Part shown: positions 1 through 6,859 of the stretch, piece by piece
How positions within the stretch are numbered: position 1 is the stretch's first letter
Layout: each line of letters begins with the position of its first letter
Assembly: GCA_902767135.1 (NCBI GenBank)
Contig: CACXGE010000120.1
Location: 1 to 33,188, forward strand
From: an uncultured Lachnospiraceae bacterium
GTDB lineage: Bacteria; Bacillota; Clostridia; Lachnospirales; Lachnospiraceae
Direction: 5' to 3'
DNA: 33,188 nt
Program-made: the position numbers and the translations under genes
Notes under the pieces: model-generated
What the model saw: only the letters and a program-made list of their open reading frames with translations
What the model was told of the DNA's origin: nothing
Databases searched by the model: none

Positions 1-82
1 GAGGGTGGGATTCGAACCCACGCGCCCTTGCGGACAAACGGTTTTCAAGACCGCCTCGTTATGACCACTTCGATACCTCTCC
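1..82 (-). tRNA. tRNA-Ser (anticodon UGA), 3' end cut by window edge
   Basis: Read on the minus strand, the acceptor arm starts GGAGAGG at 82. The anticodon arm follows with loop CTTGAAA (anticodon TGA), then a long variable arm typical of tRNA-Ser (around TCCGCAAGGGC), and a T arm with GGTTCGAATCC. The window ends inside the 3' acceptor strand, so the last few bases and any encoded CCA lie outside. A good promoter lies just upstream at 102-130. The type II long variable arm and UGA anticodon make the identity secure. Confidence 0.95.
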
Positions 83-101
83 ATGTCCTTGCGACTTGTA
101 T

Positions 102-130
102 ATAATATCATTGACCTTCCCAAATGTCAA
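102..130 (-). promoter_or_regulatory. Promoter of tRNA-Ser with phased A-tracts upstream
   Basis: On the minus strand a TTGACA -35 (125-130) and a TATTAT -10 (102-107) are 17 bp apart. The expected start is about 10-15 bases before the tRNA. Immediately upstream (about 132-160) are three A-runs of 7-8 bases at roughly 10-bp spacing. This resembles an UP element or bent DNA, as at strong stable-RNA promoters. Confidence 0.75.
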
Positions 131-182
131 CACTTTTTTTCATTTTTTTTAAATTTTTTTCAATTTTGAGATGGAAGTTTTT

Positions 183-213
183 GTAACAGTTCAGCCATAG
201 GCTAAACTGTTAC
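183..213 (-). repeat. 31-bp hairpin repeat, copy 1 (after ispD)
   Basis: In minus-strand sense, arm GTAACAGTTTAGCC is followed by a 3-base TAT loop and the complementary arm. One U-G wobble on this strand would be a C-A mismatch on the other. The element starts one base after the ispD TAG stop. An identical 31-bp copy lies at 3987-4017 and a diverged one at 23470-23500. No U-run follows in the direction of transcription, so it is not a standard terminator. Confidence 0.85.
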
Positions 214-214
214 G

Positions 215-961
215 CTATTTTTTCTTGATATCAAAGGGTTTTAACGCCTCATTTCTCTTTTTACGTCTCAAAAAGACCTGAGCGATATCCATATCTTCCG
301 GAGTAGTTATCTTAATATTTTCATAACTTCCCATTACCAGTTGAATGGGTTTGTGAAATGCACATTCGTACACAAATGCATCATCCGTTATATGTATATC
401 ATCACGTTCCATTACAAGTTCGTGGGCTTTTTTAATTTCGTCATACCGAAAAATCTGTGGTGTCTGCACCTGCCACACATAGTCTCTGTCCGGAGTTTCC
501 TTCACAATCCCTTTATCATCTGATAACTTAATGGTATCCTTCGCCTTGACAGCAATGACACAAGCCCCCATTGTATCCACTACTTCCAATCCGTCTGTAA
601 GCATTCTCTGTTCCACAAATGGTCTGGCTCCGTCATGGATATAAACATAGTCACATTCTTCAATGGCATTCAATCCCTGGTAAACAGAATGATACCTTTC
701 TTTTCCCCCTGCTACAATTTTTCTTACCTTAGAAAAATGATATTTCTCTACAATCTCATGCCGACAATACTCTATTTCCTCTTTCCCCGTCACCACAATA
801 ATGTCCTGAATAAAGCTTTCCTGAAACGTTTGTAAAGAATAATACAGTAACGGCTTTCCCTCTAACAACATAAACTGCTTGGGAACATCACTTTTCATTC
901 TTTTACCTACCCCCGCCGCCAAGACGATGGCAGTACACTTTACACCCTTTATATAATCCAT
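215..961 (-). CDS. ispD: 2-C-methyl-D-erythritol 4-phosphate cytidylyltransferase
   Basis: This enzyme transfers CMP from CTP to methylerythritol 4-phosphate in the non-mevalonate isoprenoid pathway, in the cytoplasm. The 248-residue protein has the nucleotidyltransferase signature AAGVGKRM around residues 15-22, with the PKQF segment just after. The HDGARPFV and TPQIF blocks are also visible. Length is normal, with a slightly extended lysine-rich C-terminus. The start ATG lies one base beyond the tsaD stop, and its GGAGAG ribosome site overlaps the end of tsaD, so the two are probably translationally coupled. It is the last gene of its transcription unit. Copy 1 of the hairpin repeat begins one base after its stop. 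Identification is secure. Confidence 0.95.
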   Translation of the reverse strand: MDYIKGVKCTAIVLAAGVGKRMKSDVPKQFMLLEGKPLLYYSLQTFQESFIQDIIVVTGKEEIEYCRHEIVEKYHFSKVRKIVAGGKERYHSVYQGLNAIEECDYVYIHDGARPFVEQRMLTDGLEVVDTMGACVIAVKAKDTIKLSDDKGIVKETPDRDYVWQVQTPQIFRYDEIKKAHELVMERDDIHITDDAFVYECAFHKPIQLVMGSYENIKITTPEDMDIAQVFLRRKKRNEALKPFDIKKK

Positions 962-962
962 A

Positions 963-1985
963 CTATCTCTCTCCTAACTTAAGATTTGGTACTGCATTTA
1001 GGTCCCAACCGTGTTCTACACCTTTTAAAGTCTCATAATATGCTGCCGCACCAATCATTGCAGCATTGTCGGTACAATAAATAGGAGACGGATGATAAAA
1101 TTTTATTCCATTTTCCCTGCATGCCTGTTCCATTGCCTGACGCAGGCTGGAGTTGGAGGCCACTCCTCCTGCAATTGCAAGCTTATCATTCCCAAAATCT
1201 TTTACCGCCTTCATGGCATGTTCAACCAATACATCAATCACTGCCTTTTGAAAAGATGCCGCAATATCTGCCCTATTAATTTCAATTCCTTTCATCTGAC
1301 AGCCATTGATATAATTTAACACTGCAGATTTCAATCCACTAAAACTAAAGTCATAGGCATTATCCGCCACCTTTGCTTTTGGAAATTTAATCGCCTGGGG
1401 ATCCCCCTCTTTTGACAACTTGTCCACCTTTGGTCCTCCAGGATATCCCAAACCGATGGCACGAGCCACTTTATCAAAAGCTTCCCCCGCTGCATCATCC
1501 CTTGTTCTACCCAAAATTTCGTATACCCCATAGTCTGCCACCCTAACCAAATGGGTATGGCCTCCTGAAACCACCAGGCAGATAAACGGAGGTTCTAACT
1601 CCTTATTTTCTATATAGTTTGCGGAAATATGACCCTCAATATGATGCACTCCAATCAGCGGTTTTTCTGCTGCAAATGCGATGGCTTTTGCTTCTGCCAC
1701 ACCTACCAAAAGAGCACCTACCAGTCCAGGACCATAGGTTACTGCAATGGCATCCATATCCTGCAATGTCATGTTTGCTTCTTTTAATGCCTCTTCCACC
1801 ACCTGATTTATTTTTTCAATATGTTTCCGAGAGGCAATTTCCGGTACTACCCCTCCATATAAGGTATGCAGCTCAATCTGGGAAGAAATCACATTGGATA
1901 AAACTTCCCTTCCGTTTCGTACTACCGCTGCTGCCGTTTCATCGCACGAGCTTTCTATTGCCAAGATTACTTTATTTTTTTCCAT
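963..1985 (-). CDS. tsaD: tRNA t6A37 threonylcarbamoyltransferase TsaD
   Basis: TsaD transfers the threonylcarbamoyl group from threonylcarbamoyl-AMP to A37 of ANN-decoding tRNAs, working with TsaB and TsaE. The 340-residue ASKHA-fold protein starts with the nucleotide-binding AIESSCDET block. It has the metal-binding HHIEGH motif near residues 110-115, VSGGHTHLV, the SFSGLKSAV block and GGVASN. Length matches bacterial TsaD. A good AGGAG ribosome site precedes the ATG. Its partners tsaE and tsaB are about 2.5 kb upstream on the same strand, separated by rimI, a small Cys-rich gene, a terminator, rnz and one unknown. TsaC, the fourth component, is not in the window. Confidence 0.96.
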   Translation of the reverse strand: MEKNKVILAIESSCDETAAAVVRNGREVLSNVISSQIELHTLYGGVVPEIASRKHIEKINQVVEEALKEANMTLQDMDAIAVTYGPGLVGALLVGVAEAKAIAFAAEKPLIGVHHIEGHISANYIENKELEPPFICLVVSGGHTHLVRVADYGVYEILGRTRDDAAGEAFDKVARAIGLGYPGGPKVDKLSKEGDPQAIKFPKAKVADNAYDFSFSGLKSAVLNYINGCQMKGIEINRADIAASFQKAVIDVLVEHAMKAVKDFGNDKLAIAGGVASNSSLRQAMEQACRENGIKFYHPSPIYCTDNAAMIGAAAYYETLKGVEHGWDLNAVPNLKLGER

Positions 1986-2045
1986 GTTTTTTTCTCCTGA
2001 ATCATATTATTGTGACATTTGTGCCCCTAGGCTAACCGCCCTATT

Positions 2046-2633
2046 TTACTCTGGTTTATTTTCTTCTATGTCCCATCCATAAATCTTCCATCTATCCTGA
2101 TTCTCCTTTTTCACCTTCCTCATAAGAAAGATTTGTGTTGTTTTTGTATGTATCCCATTGGTATTAAGCACATAACAGGAACGAATACTCGCCCAGTTTT
2201 CACCATCAAGTGTATTATATTCCACTTCATCTACAGAGTCTGTTTTCCAACTGAAAATTCTCCGTTTTTCTTTATGAAAGTTTGCTATTTCCTCTTTTAA
2301 ATCTTTAAATTGTGTATCTTCCGGATTCTCAATTAACAATTCATCGTCAAACAATTCCCGGGACTTTAACATTAACTTTTTCAGTGTATCATCATCTAAA
2401 TCCTCATTATAATAGCATTCCTGAATCTCATTATAATATCTCATCACCTCTCTTGGAGTTGCCGGATAATTCTTCTCCAGATTACAGGAAAGCAAATCCT
2501 GAACCGTGGTAGTTTCTACCCCCTGGCTTTGAGCATCCTTTTGACTGCGTGAAGACAAGTAAAAATAATACCCCACAATCAATCCAAGCAAAACGATCCC
2601 CACCACAATATTCTTTATCATTTTTCTGCTCAT
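2046..2633 (-). CDS. Small membrane-anchored protein of unknown function (DUF6715-like)
   Basis: I do not recognise a function. The 195-residue protein has basic residues at the N-terminus, then one hydrophobic segment (about residues 8-27, ending at YYFYLSS). A predicted extracytoplasmic alpha/beta domain rich in Glu, Asp and Lys follows. Its organisation resembles the single-span DUF6715 proteins I associate with Lachnospiraceae, but that name is from memory and unchecked. There is no lipobox cysteine. It has a GGAG ribosome site, sits 12 bases after rnz and 60 before tsaD, and is probably co-transcribed with both. The acidic domain could be an SnoaL-like or stress-related fold; the sequence alone does not decide this. 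Confidence 0.75.
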   Translation of the reverse strand: MSRKMIKNIVVGIVLLGLIVGYYFYLSSRSQKDAQSQGVETTTVQDLLSCNLEKNYPATPREVMRYYNEIQECYYNEDLDDDTLKKLMLKSRELFDDELLIENPEDTQFKDLKEEIANFHKEKRRIFSWKTDSVDEVEYNTLDGENWASIRSCYVLNTNGIHTKTTQIFLMRKVKKENQDRWKIYGWDIEENKPE

Positions 2634-2645
2634 ACTTTTTCTCCT

Positions 2646-3554
2646 TTAATCAAATTTCAATTCCACCGACTTCCTGTCTTTTCCAGGAACTGCATTAGGA
2701 AAAATATTTCTGACTTCCTGCATATAGTCTTCCGGTTTGTTTAACGAAGGACTGTAATGGGTCAGCCATAGTTCTTTTACATTTGCCGCTTTTGCAAGAT
2801 TTGCCGCTTCATAAAATGTCATATGTTTATTTTCTTTGGCTTTTGACAGTTTGTCCTTTTCCCCATACATCCCCTCACAGATAAATAAATCTGCTTCTCT
2901 GGCATTTTCCACAATGGAAGGAACCGGTCTGGTATCAGTACAGTAAGTAAGCTTAATACCCTTACGGGGTGGTCCCAGAACCATATCCGGAGTATATGTA
3001 TTTCCTTCTTCTGTGGTAATAATCTCCCCCTTTTGTAGCTTTCCCCAAAATGGTTTGGGAATATTATGCTGGGTGGCACGATTCACATCAAACATTCCTG
3101 CCCTGTCAATTTCCATGGTATATCCATAACAGGTTACATTATGATTCACTTTAAATGCTTTGATGCGGTATCCTTCAAATTCAAAGGTTTCTTCCGGTTT
3201 TGTTATTTCCATAAATTTTATCTCAAATGGCAATTCCGGTGCAATCACTCGCAGAGCATTCACTACCCGTTCTAACCCTTTTGGTCCAATCAAGGTTAAT
3301 GGCTCATGTCTTTCGGCATTCCCCATGGTAAGCAACAATCCTGGCAAGCCACTGATATGATCCCCATGATAGTGGGTAAAACATATGACATCAATGGGTT
3401 TAAAACTCCACCCCTTCTGCCTGATGGCTATCTGGGTACCTTCGCCACAGTCAATTAACACACTCGAGCCATTATAACGCATCATTAAAGCTGTTAGCCA
3501 TCGATATGGCAGAGGCATCATTCCTCCACAGCCAAGCAAGCACACATCTAACAT
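2646..3554 (-). CDS. rnz: Ribonuclease Z (tRNA 3' endonuclease)
   Basis: RNase Z removes the 3' trailer from tRNA precursors that lack an encoded CCA. The 302-residue protein has the metallo-beta-lactamase zinc motif HYHGDH at residues 61-66, after FT. LIDCGEGTQ is near residue 33-41, the distal histidine motif occurs in NHNVTCYGY, and an aspartate is in TYCTDTRPV. A conserved LTHYSP segment lies near the C-terminus. Length is normal for the bacterial short form. It begins about 20 bases after the U-run of a terminator (3580-3616), so it may start a new transcription unit. A possible TATAAT box lies near 3614-3624 with only a weak -35. Confidence 0.94.
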   Translation of the reverse strand: MLDVCLLGCGGMMPLPYRWLTALMMRYNGSSVLIDCGEGTQIAIRQKGWSFKPIDVICFTHYHGDHISGLPGLLLTMGNAERHEPLTLIGPKGLERVVNALRVIAPELPFEIKFMEITKPEETFEFEGYRIKAFKVNHNVTCYGYTMEIDRAGMFDVNRATQHNIPKPFWGKLQKGEIITTEEGNTYTPDMVLGPPRKGIKLTYCTDTRPVPSIVENAREADLFICEGMYGEKDKLSKAKENKHMTFYEAANLAKAANVKELWLTHYSPSLNKPEDYMQEVRNIFPNAVPGKDRKSVELKFD

Positions 3555-3572
3555 ATATCCGTCCCCTTTTCA

Positions 3573-3616
3573 AAAAAATAATCATCTAGACCTCAATTCT
3601 TTTAGTCTAAATGATT
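3573..3616 (-). terminator. Intrinsic terminator before rnz
   Basis: On the minus strand a 12-bp stem (arms 3605-3616 and 3580-3591, AATCATTTAGAC with one U-G pair) closes a 13-base loop. A run of seven U (3572-3578) follows after two bases. It lies between the small Cys-rich gene and rnz and divides the housekeeping run into two units. Confidence 0.85.
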
Positions 3617-3650
3617 ATATTATAACATATATCCTTCCCCCACGCAAAGT

Positions 3651-3890
3651 TTATAAAAGCTCAAGACTCACTTTTCTGTCTATGGGAATTTTAAAAGTTG
3701 CAACAATGTTATCATAACATTCTTCACACAATTCAAAACTGTCTTCCAAACCGTCACGTTTTGAAAAATATCCCCAGCAAATTCTTCCATAAAAGATGCC
3801 TTCTTTTATAATTTCTTTTTCCACCAGAATTTCTTTTCCACAACAATTGCAAACCACATGGGTCATTTTTTTTCTTTGATATTTAATCAT
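3651..3890 (-). CDS. Small Cys-rich (zinc-ribbon-like) protein, unknown function
   Basis: The 79-residue protein has two CxxC pairs, CNCC near the N-terminus and CEEC in the second half. It may therefore bind one zinc ion as a treble-clef or ribbon. I chose the ATG at 3890, not the in-frame ATG at 3917, because AGGAG lies seven bases before 3890 while the upstream ATG has no such site. The spacing of about 35 residues between the Cys pairs and the conserved hydrophobic C-terminus suggest a folded domain. It lies between rimI and a terminator, probably as the last gene of the ycxB-tsaE-tsaB-rimI unit. The function is unknown; similar small proteins are often annotated as hypothetical. Confidence 0.7.
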   Translation of the reverse strand: MIKYQRKKMTHVVCNCCGKEILVEKEIIKEGIFYGRICWGYFSKRDGLEDSFELCEECYDNIVATFKIPIDRKVSLELL

Positions 3891-3986
3891 ACGTTTCTCC
3901 TGTCCTTTACTATGCATTTACAGCTTCATTATAACTTATTCCCTGGAGAAAACAAAGTGGAAAAGATTGGTGTTACCTTCTACCTT

Positions 3987-4017
3987 GTAACAGTTCAGCC
4001 ATAGGCTAAACTGTTAC
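3987..4017 (-). repeat. 31-bp hairpin repeat, copy 2 (after rimI)
   Basis: This copy is base-for-base identical to the one at 183-213, in the same strand sense. It again starts one base after a TAG stop codon, here that of rimI. The flanks differ from copy 1, so this is a repeated element and not a duplicated gene end. It lies within a likely operon and lacks a following U-run. Confidence 0.85.
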
Positions 4018-4018
4018 T

Positions 4019-4453
4019 CTACCTTTTCCACATTACTATGCCATCTTCTCTTGGCTTTTCATAAAAGTTTTTTCGGATACCGGCCTCCACAAACCCAAAG
4101 CACTTATATAATGCAATCGCTGGCTCATTGCTTTTTCTAACCTCCAAAAACCACTGGTCAATGCCTCTTTTTACGCTTTCAAACAGCATAAATTCCATCA
4201 ATCTCGTGGCAATCCCCCTTCTCCTTGCTTTGCTATCCACCGCCACATTTACAATCTCCCCCTCATTAAATGCCTGATACAACCCACAGTAGCCTAAAAT
4301 CTCCTCATCTTCCTCTGCCACAATATACAGAGCATAATCCTTTTGCAATGTTTCCATAAATGCATTTTCAGACCATGGTATGGAAAAATTTTCTTTTTCT
4401 ATCCTGGCTACTTGAATCACGTCCTCCTTTTTCATATAACGCGTCTGTATCAT
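4019..4453 (-). CDS. rimI: Ribosomal protein bS18 alanine N-acetyltransferase (GNAT)
   Basis: RimI acetylates the N-terminal alanine of ribosomal protein S18 using acetyl-CoA. The 144-residue protein is one GNAT domain. It has the VNVAVDSKARRRGIATRLM acetyl-CoA loop (R/Q-x-x-G-x-G/A) around residues 69-87, then the EVRKSNEPAIALYKCFGF signature and a C-terminal Tyr-containing segment (NFYEKP). Length is typical. Its ATG overlaps the tsaB stop as ATGA, so the two are translationally coupled, as is common in Gram-positive t6A operons. The hairpin repeat follows one base after its stop. Substrate specificity is inferred from family and neighbourhood. Confidence 0.92.
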   Translation of the reverse strand: MIQTRYMKKEDVIQVARIEKENFSIPWSENAFMETLQKDYALYIVAEEDEEILGYCGLYQAFNEGEIVNVAVDSKARRRGIATRLMEFMLFESVKRGIDQWFLEVRKSNEPAIALYKCFGFVEAGIRKNFYEKPREDGIVMWKR

Positions 4454-5175
4454 AAACTTTTTCCCTTTTCTTTCTCCATACGTTCCCTTTCTGCCTGGGA
4501 GAGTCTCAAATATACCGGTTCATGCTCCATTGCCGTCTGGATTCTCCCTTCTTTTGCATATACCTGTGCCAGAGAAGCTACCGCTCCCGCCTTTTGACGA
4601 TTCATATGAGCCGGTGCAAATTGATATTCAGCCTTTGTCATTTCCATTAACTTTTCTCTATATACAGGCACACCGTCTCCTAAATAGACCACTTCCTTTT
4701 GCTCTACTTCCGCCAGGTGATTTACCTGCTCAATCATTTCTTCTACACCGATAGCGCACTGGGCAACTTTCACCTTCATCTCTCCTTTTTCAAAGGTGTA
4801 GATTCCCGTATAAACCTGATTTCTCCTTGCATCCATCAACGGACAAACCAGCTTATCGGTGCCATAAAAATTGTAAGCAAGGGCATCTACTGTAGGCACA
4901 GACACAATGTCCTTCCCCAGGGCTAACCCTAATCCTTTTGCCGTAGCAGAGCCAATGCGCAGTCCAGTAAATGAACCCGGACCACCTGCCACTGCAATAT
5001 AATCTATGGTATCTAAATCCAACTCCACTTCTTTTCTGATCTGTTCCAACATTGGCAGCAAAGTCTGGGAATGTGTCTTCTTATGATTTATAGTATATTC
5101 CCCTATCAATATTTCATCCTCTAAAACAGCAACCGATGCTACCAACCCTGAACTATCTAATGCTAAAATCTTCAT
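4450..5175 (-). CDS. tsaB: t6A biosynthesis scaffold protein TsaB
   Basis: TsaB is the inactive ASKHA-fold partner that dimerises with TsaD in threonylcarbamoyl-adenosine synthesis. The 241-residue protein begins with the LALDSSG strand. It has the conserved GGPGSFTGLRIG motif near residues 66-77 and a LVCPLMDARRNQVY block. Length is normal. It lies 24 bases after tsaE and overlaps rimI by four bases (ATGA). TsaE, TsaB and RimI form the standard block. Confidence 0.95.
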   Translation of the reverse strand: MKILALDSSGLVASVAVLEDEILIGEYTINHKKTHSQTLLPMLEQIRKEVELDLDTIDYIAVAGGPGSFTGLRIGSATAKGLGLALGKDIVSVPTVDALAYNFYGTDKLVCPLMDARRNQVYTGIYTFEKGEMKVKVAQCAIGVEEMIEQVNHLAEVEQKEVVYLGDGVPVYREKLMEMTKAEYQFAPAHMNRQKAGAVASLAQVYAKEGRIQTAMEHEPVYLRLSQAERERMEKEKGKSL

Positions 5176-5199
5176 ATTTCCTATGCAGTATCTCCTTTC

Positions 5200-5640
5200 C
5201 TAATCTGTTACCTCTTCCACTGTAATCTTGCGATAATCATATCCTCTTTCCAAGTCCTTCTCAATGGTTATTTTTACATATCCAGATGGGAGAATTTCCT
5301 GTATCAACTCTGCCCATTCAATAAGGCAGACTCCATGACCATAAAAATAATCTTCATAACCGATTTCTTCCATTTCTTCCACATCTGCAATGCGATACAC
5401 ATCAAAATGGTAAAATGGCATCCTGCCATCTTCGTATTCCTGGACTATGGTAAAGGTAGGACTGTTCACCGTATCTTTTATCCCCAGCCCCATAGCAAAC
5501 CCTTGGGTAAACACAGTTTTTCCCACGCCTAAATCTCCATTCAGTGTATAAACCTTTCCTGCTACCGCCTTTTGCCCCATAGTATTTCCCAACATTCTTG
5601 TTTCTTCTTCACTGTTTGTCTCATATATTTTGATACTCAT
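5200..5640 (-). CDS. tsaE: t6A biosynthesis ATPase TsaE
   Basis: TsaE is the P-loop ATPase that resets the TsaB-TsaD complex between catalytic cycles. The 146-residue protein has a Walker A motif GDLGVGKT at residues 35-42, then the SPTFTIVQEY switch segment and the FYHFDVYR block. The CLIEWAE Walker-B-like segment follows. Length is typical. A GGAG site precedes the ATG by about 10 bases. It follows the ycxB-like gene by 45 bases with no clear promoter between, so the main promoter is probably the one at 6255-6283. Confidence 0.95.
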   Translation of the reverse strand: MSIKIYETNSEEETRMLGNTMGQKAVAGKVYTLNGDLGVGKTVFTQGFAMGLGIKDTVNSPTFTIVQEYEDGRMPFYHFDVYRIADVEEMEEIGYEDYFYGHGVCLIEWAELIQEILPSGYVKITIEKDLERGYDYRKITVEEVTD

Positions 5641-5685
5641 ACGGTACTTACTCCATTACTTTTTTCTTTATAATCTTTCCTATCC

Positions 5686-6180
5686 TTACTGTTTTATTTT
5701 AACTTTCTGTGGTGGAAGATGTGTAGAAATCATTTTCACCACCGCCTCATAATTTTCCTTCATGGCATTCTTAGGTAATATTGTTGCCTTATTCTTTCCT
5801 GTGTATAGTACAATGCTTTTTGAAGTAGAGACAACCTTCATCATATCTTCCCATGTGGCCTCTGTGGTCATATCATTCTGTGAGGATGTCAAGCCCTGTT
5901 CTGTGATTGTATAAGTAATTGGCTTAGAAAAAACCTCCGACATCATCTGTCTCTTGGCACTTAGCTTCAAAGAAAAGGGGGTATAAACCACCATTCCAAC
6001 TCCAAAAATCAGATAAAGCGCTGCCTTTCCCGTATCTGTGGTCAATGCCGTTGCTCCCATTACGGCTAACAATATGCCAAAGACGTTTCCAATAAGCACT
6101 ACCACGTTACTGTATGAATGAAACAGTAAAAAATTATACATCGTCTTCTCATCCATCTGCACATCAAATTTTATTTCCAT
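5686..6180 (-). CDS. YcxB-like membrane protein
   Basis: The 164-residue protein looks like the YcxB family. It has a short N-terminal beta segment, two hydrophobic spans (about residues 25-45 and 50-70), then a soluble C-terminal domain with alternating strands (ITYTITEQGL, ATWEDMMKV, SIVLYTGKNKATILPKNAM). The family has no established function. It is the first gene after the promoter at 6255-6283, has an AAGGAG ribosome site, and is followed by tsaE. Family assignment rests on the layout and the conserved 'W.dm.kv....s..l......a.ilPk' pattern. Confidence 0.8.
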   Translation of the reverse strand: MEIKFDVQMDEKTMYNFLLFHSYSNVVVLIGNVFGILLAVMGATALTTDTGKAALYLIFGVGMVVYTPFSLKLSAKRQMMSEVFSKPITYTITEQGLTSSQNDMTTEATWEDMMKVVSTSKSIVLYTGKNKATILPKNAMKENYEAVVKMISTHLPPQKVKIKQ

Positions 6181-6254
6181 ATCCTCTGCTCCTTACTTTT
6201 TATTTCACACAAAATCCCTGCAATAGAATCCTATGTTTTCATCAACTATATAAC

Positions 6255-6283
6255 ATGATAACTTTACTGCGTTTTATTGTCAA
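6255..6283 (-). promoter_or_regulatory. Promoter of the ycxB-tsaE-tsaB-rimI unit
   Basis: On the minus strand TTGACA (6278-6283) and TATCAT (6255-6260) are 17 bp apart, giving a leader of about 65-70 bases before the ycxB-like ATG at 6180. The terminator at 6323-6353 lies just upstream and insulates it. Confidence 0.75.
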
Positions 6284-6315
6284 TAAAGTGAAAATAAATT
6301 TAAATGACACCATGT

Positions 6316-6353
6316 AAAAAAAGTTACTGTGCACACAAAGTGTGCACAGTAAC
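6316..6353 (-). terminator. Strong hairpin terminator (near-symmetric)
   Basis: A perfect 14-bp stem (arm GTTACTGTGCACAC) with a 3-base loop spans 6323-6353. On the minus strand it is followed by seven U (6316-6322). The other side has an A-run, so it can also act on the plus strand. It lies more than 500 bases after the nlpC-type gene that has its own hairpin nearer by, and directly upstream of the ycxB promoter. Confidence 0.9.
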
Positions 6354-6761
6354 AAAAAAATAGTATTGTACTGATTTTTTTCAGAAATTTTCAAAACTAT
6401 CTGAATTTTTTCGCAATCTTCTGTAAAATAAATTTTTCTTTTCTCTTTTGTTAATTGTTAGGTTTCACAAAACACCTGTTTGCTTTTTTTATTATGTAAA
6501 CAGACATTTTTCACACAAAAAGTTGTGGATAATGTGGATAACTCCGTGTATAACTTTTATTTCGCTATTTTTCGACATGAAATTTCTGTGGATAACTTTA
6601 TACACCTTTCTACCAGATTATGTGAATTATTATTTTTCCTCTGTTTTTTTGTGCATTATTTTAAATTCTAATTTAACATATATATTTTTGTTCTTTTAAA
6701 TAATTAGAATATTTCTATCATTTTCTGACTTTTTTCTAAATTTACATCTTTTATGAAACAA
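6354..6761. other. AT-rich non-coding block with DnaA-box cluster (origin-like)
   Basis: No gene is credible in this 400-base stretch. It holds three exact DnaA boxes TGTGGATAA at 6524-6532, 6533-6541 (directly abutting) and 6587-6595. Two near matches lie at 6545-6553 (CGTGTATAA) and 6598-6606 (TTATACACC, opposite orientation). All five fall within 83 bp. Very AT-rich DNA follows (6607-6760), the usual layout of a DNA unwinding element beside DnaA sites. Terminators at 6323-6353 and 6762-6791 bound the block. No dnaA or dnaN gene is in the window, so this may be an origin separate from dnaA, a DnaA-titration site, or a regulatory cluster. Confidence 0.65.
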
Positions 6762-6791
6762 CAGACACCTACCCCTTAGGATACGTGTCTG
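6762..6791 (-). terminator. Terminator of the SH3-NlpC/P60 gene
   Basis: Arms CAGACAC (6762-6768) and GTGTCTG (6785-6791) pair. The stem extends after one mismatch through TA and TCC/GGG pairs to a short loop. On the minus strand the hairpin is followed by TTGTTTCAT, a modest U-rich tail. It lies about 70 bases after the stop codon of the hydrolase gene. Confidence 0.65.
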
Positions 6792-6859
6792 CCTTTCTTT
6801 CCTATATGAAATTGTATGAAATTGTTATAACTAACGTAATTTTTCTGAACCGATACGAA

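Noticed and set aside
183..213. Hairpin as intrinsic terminator of ispD
   Set aside because: No U-run follows on the minus strand; the Ts on the plus-strand side are only lysine codons of ispD read backwards.
2006..2043. Possible degenerate copy of the 31-bp hairpin (TTAGCCTAGGGGC near the stop of the small membrane protein gene)
   Set aside because: Only the centre resembles the repeat and the arms do not pair; chance similarity cannot be excluded.
6448..6699. Plus-strand 83-residue open frame across the DnaA-box block
   Set aside because: Low-complexity, Phe-rich product of AT-rich DNA, no ribosome site, and it runs through the DnaA boxes.
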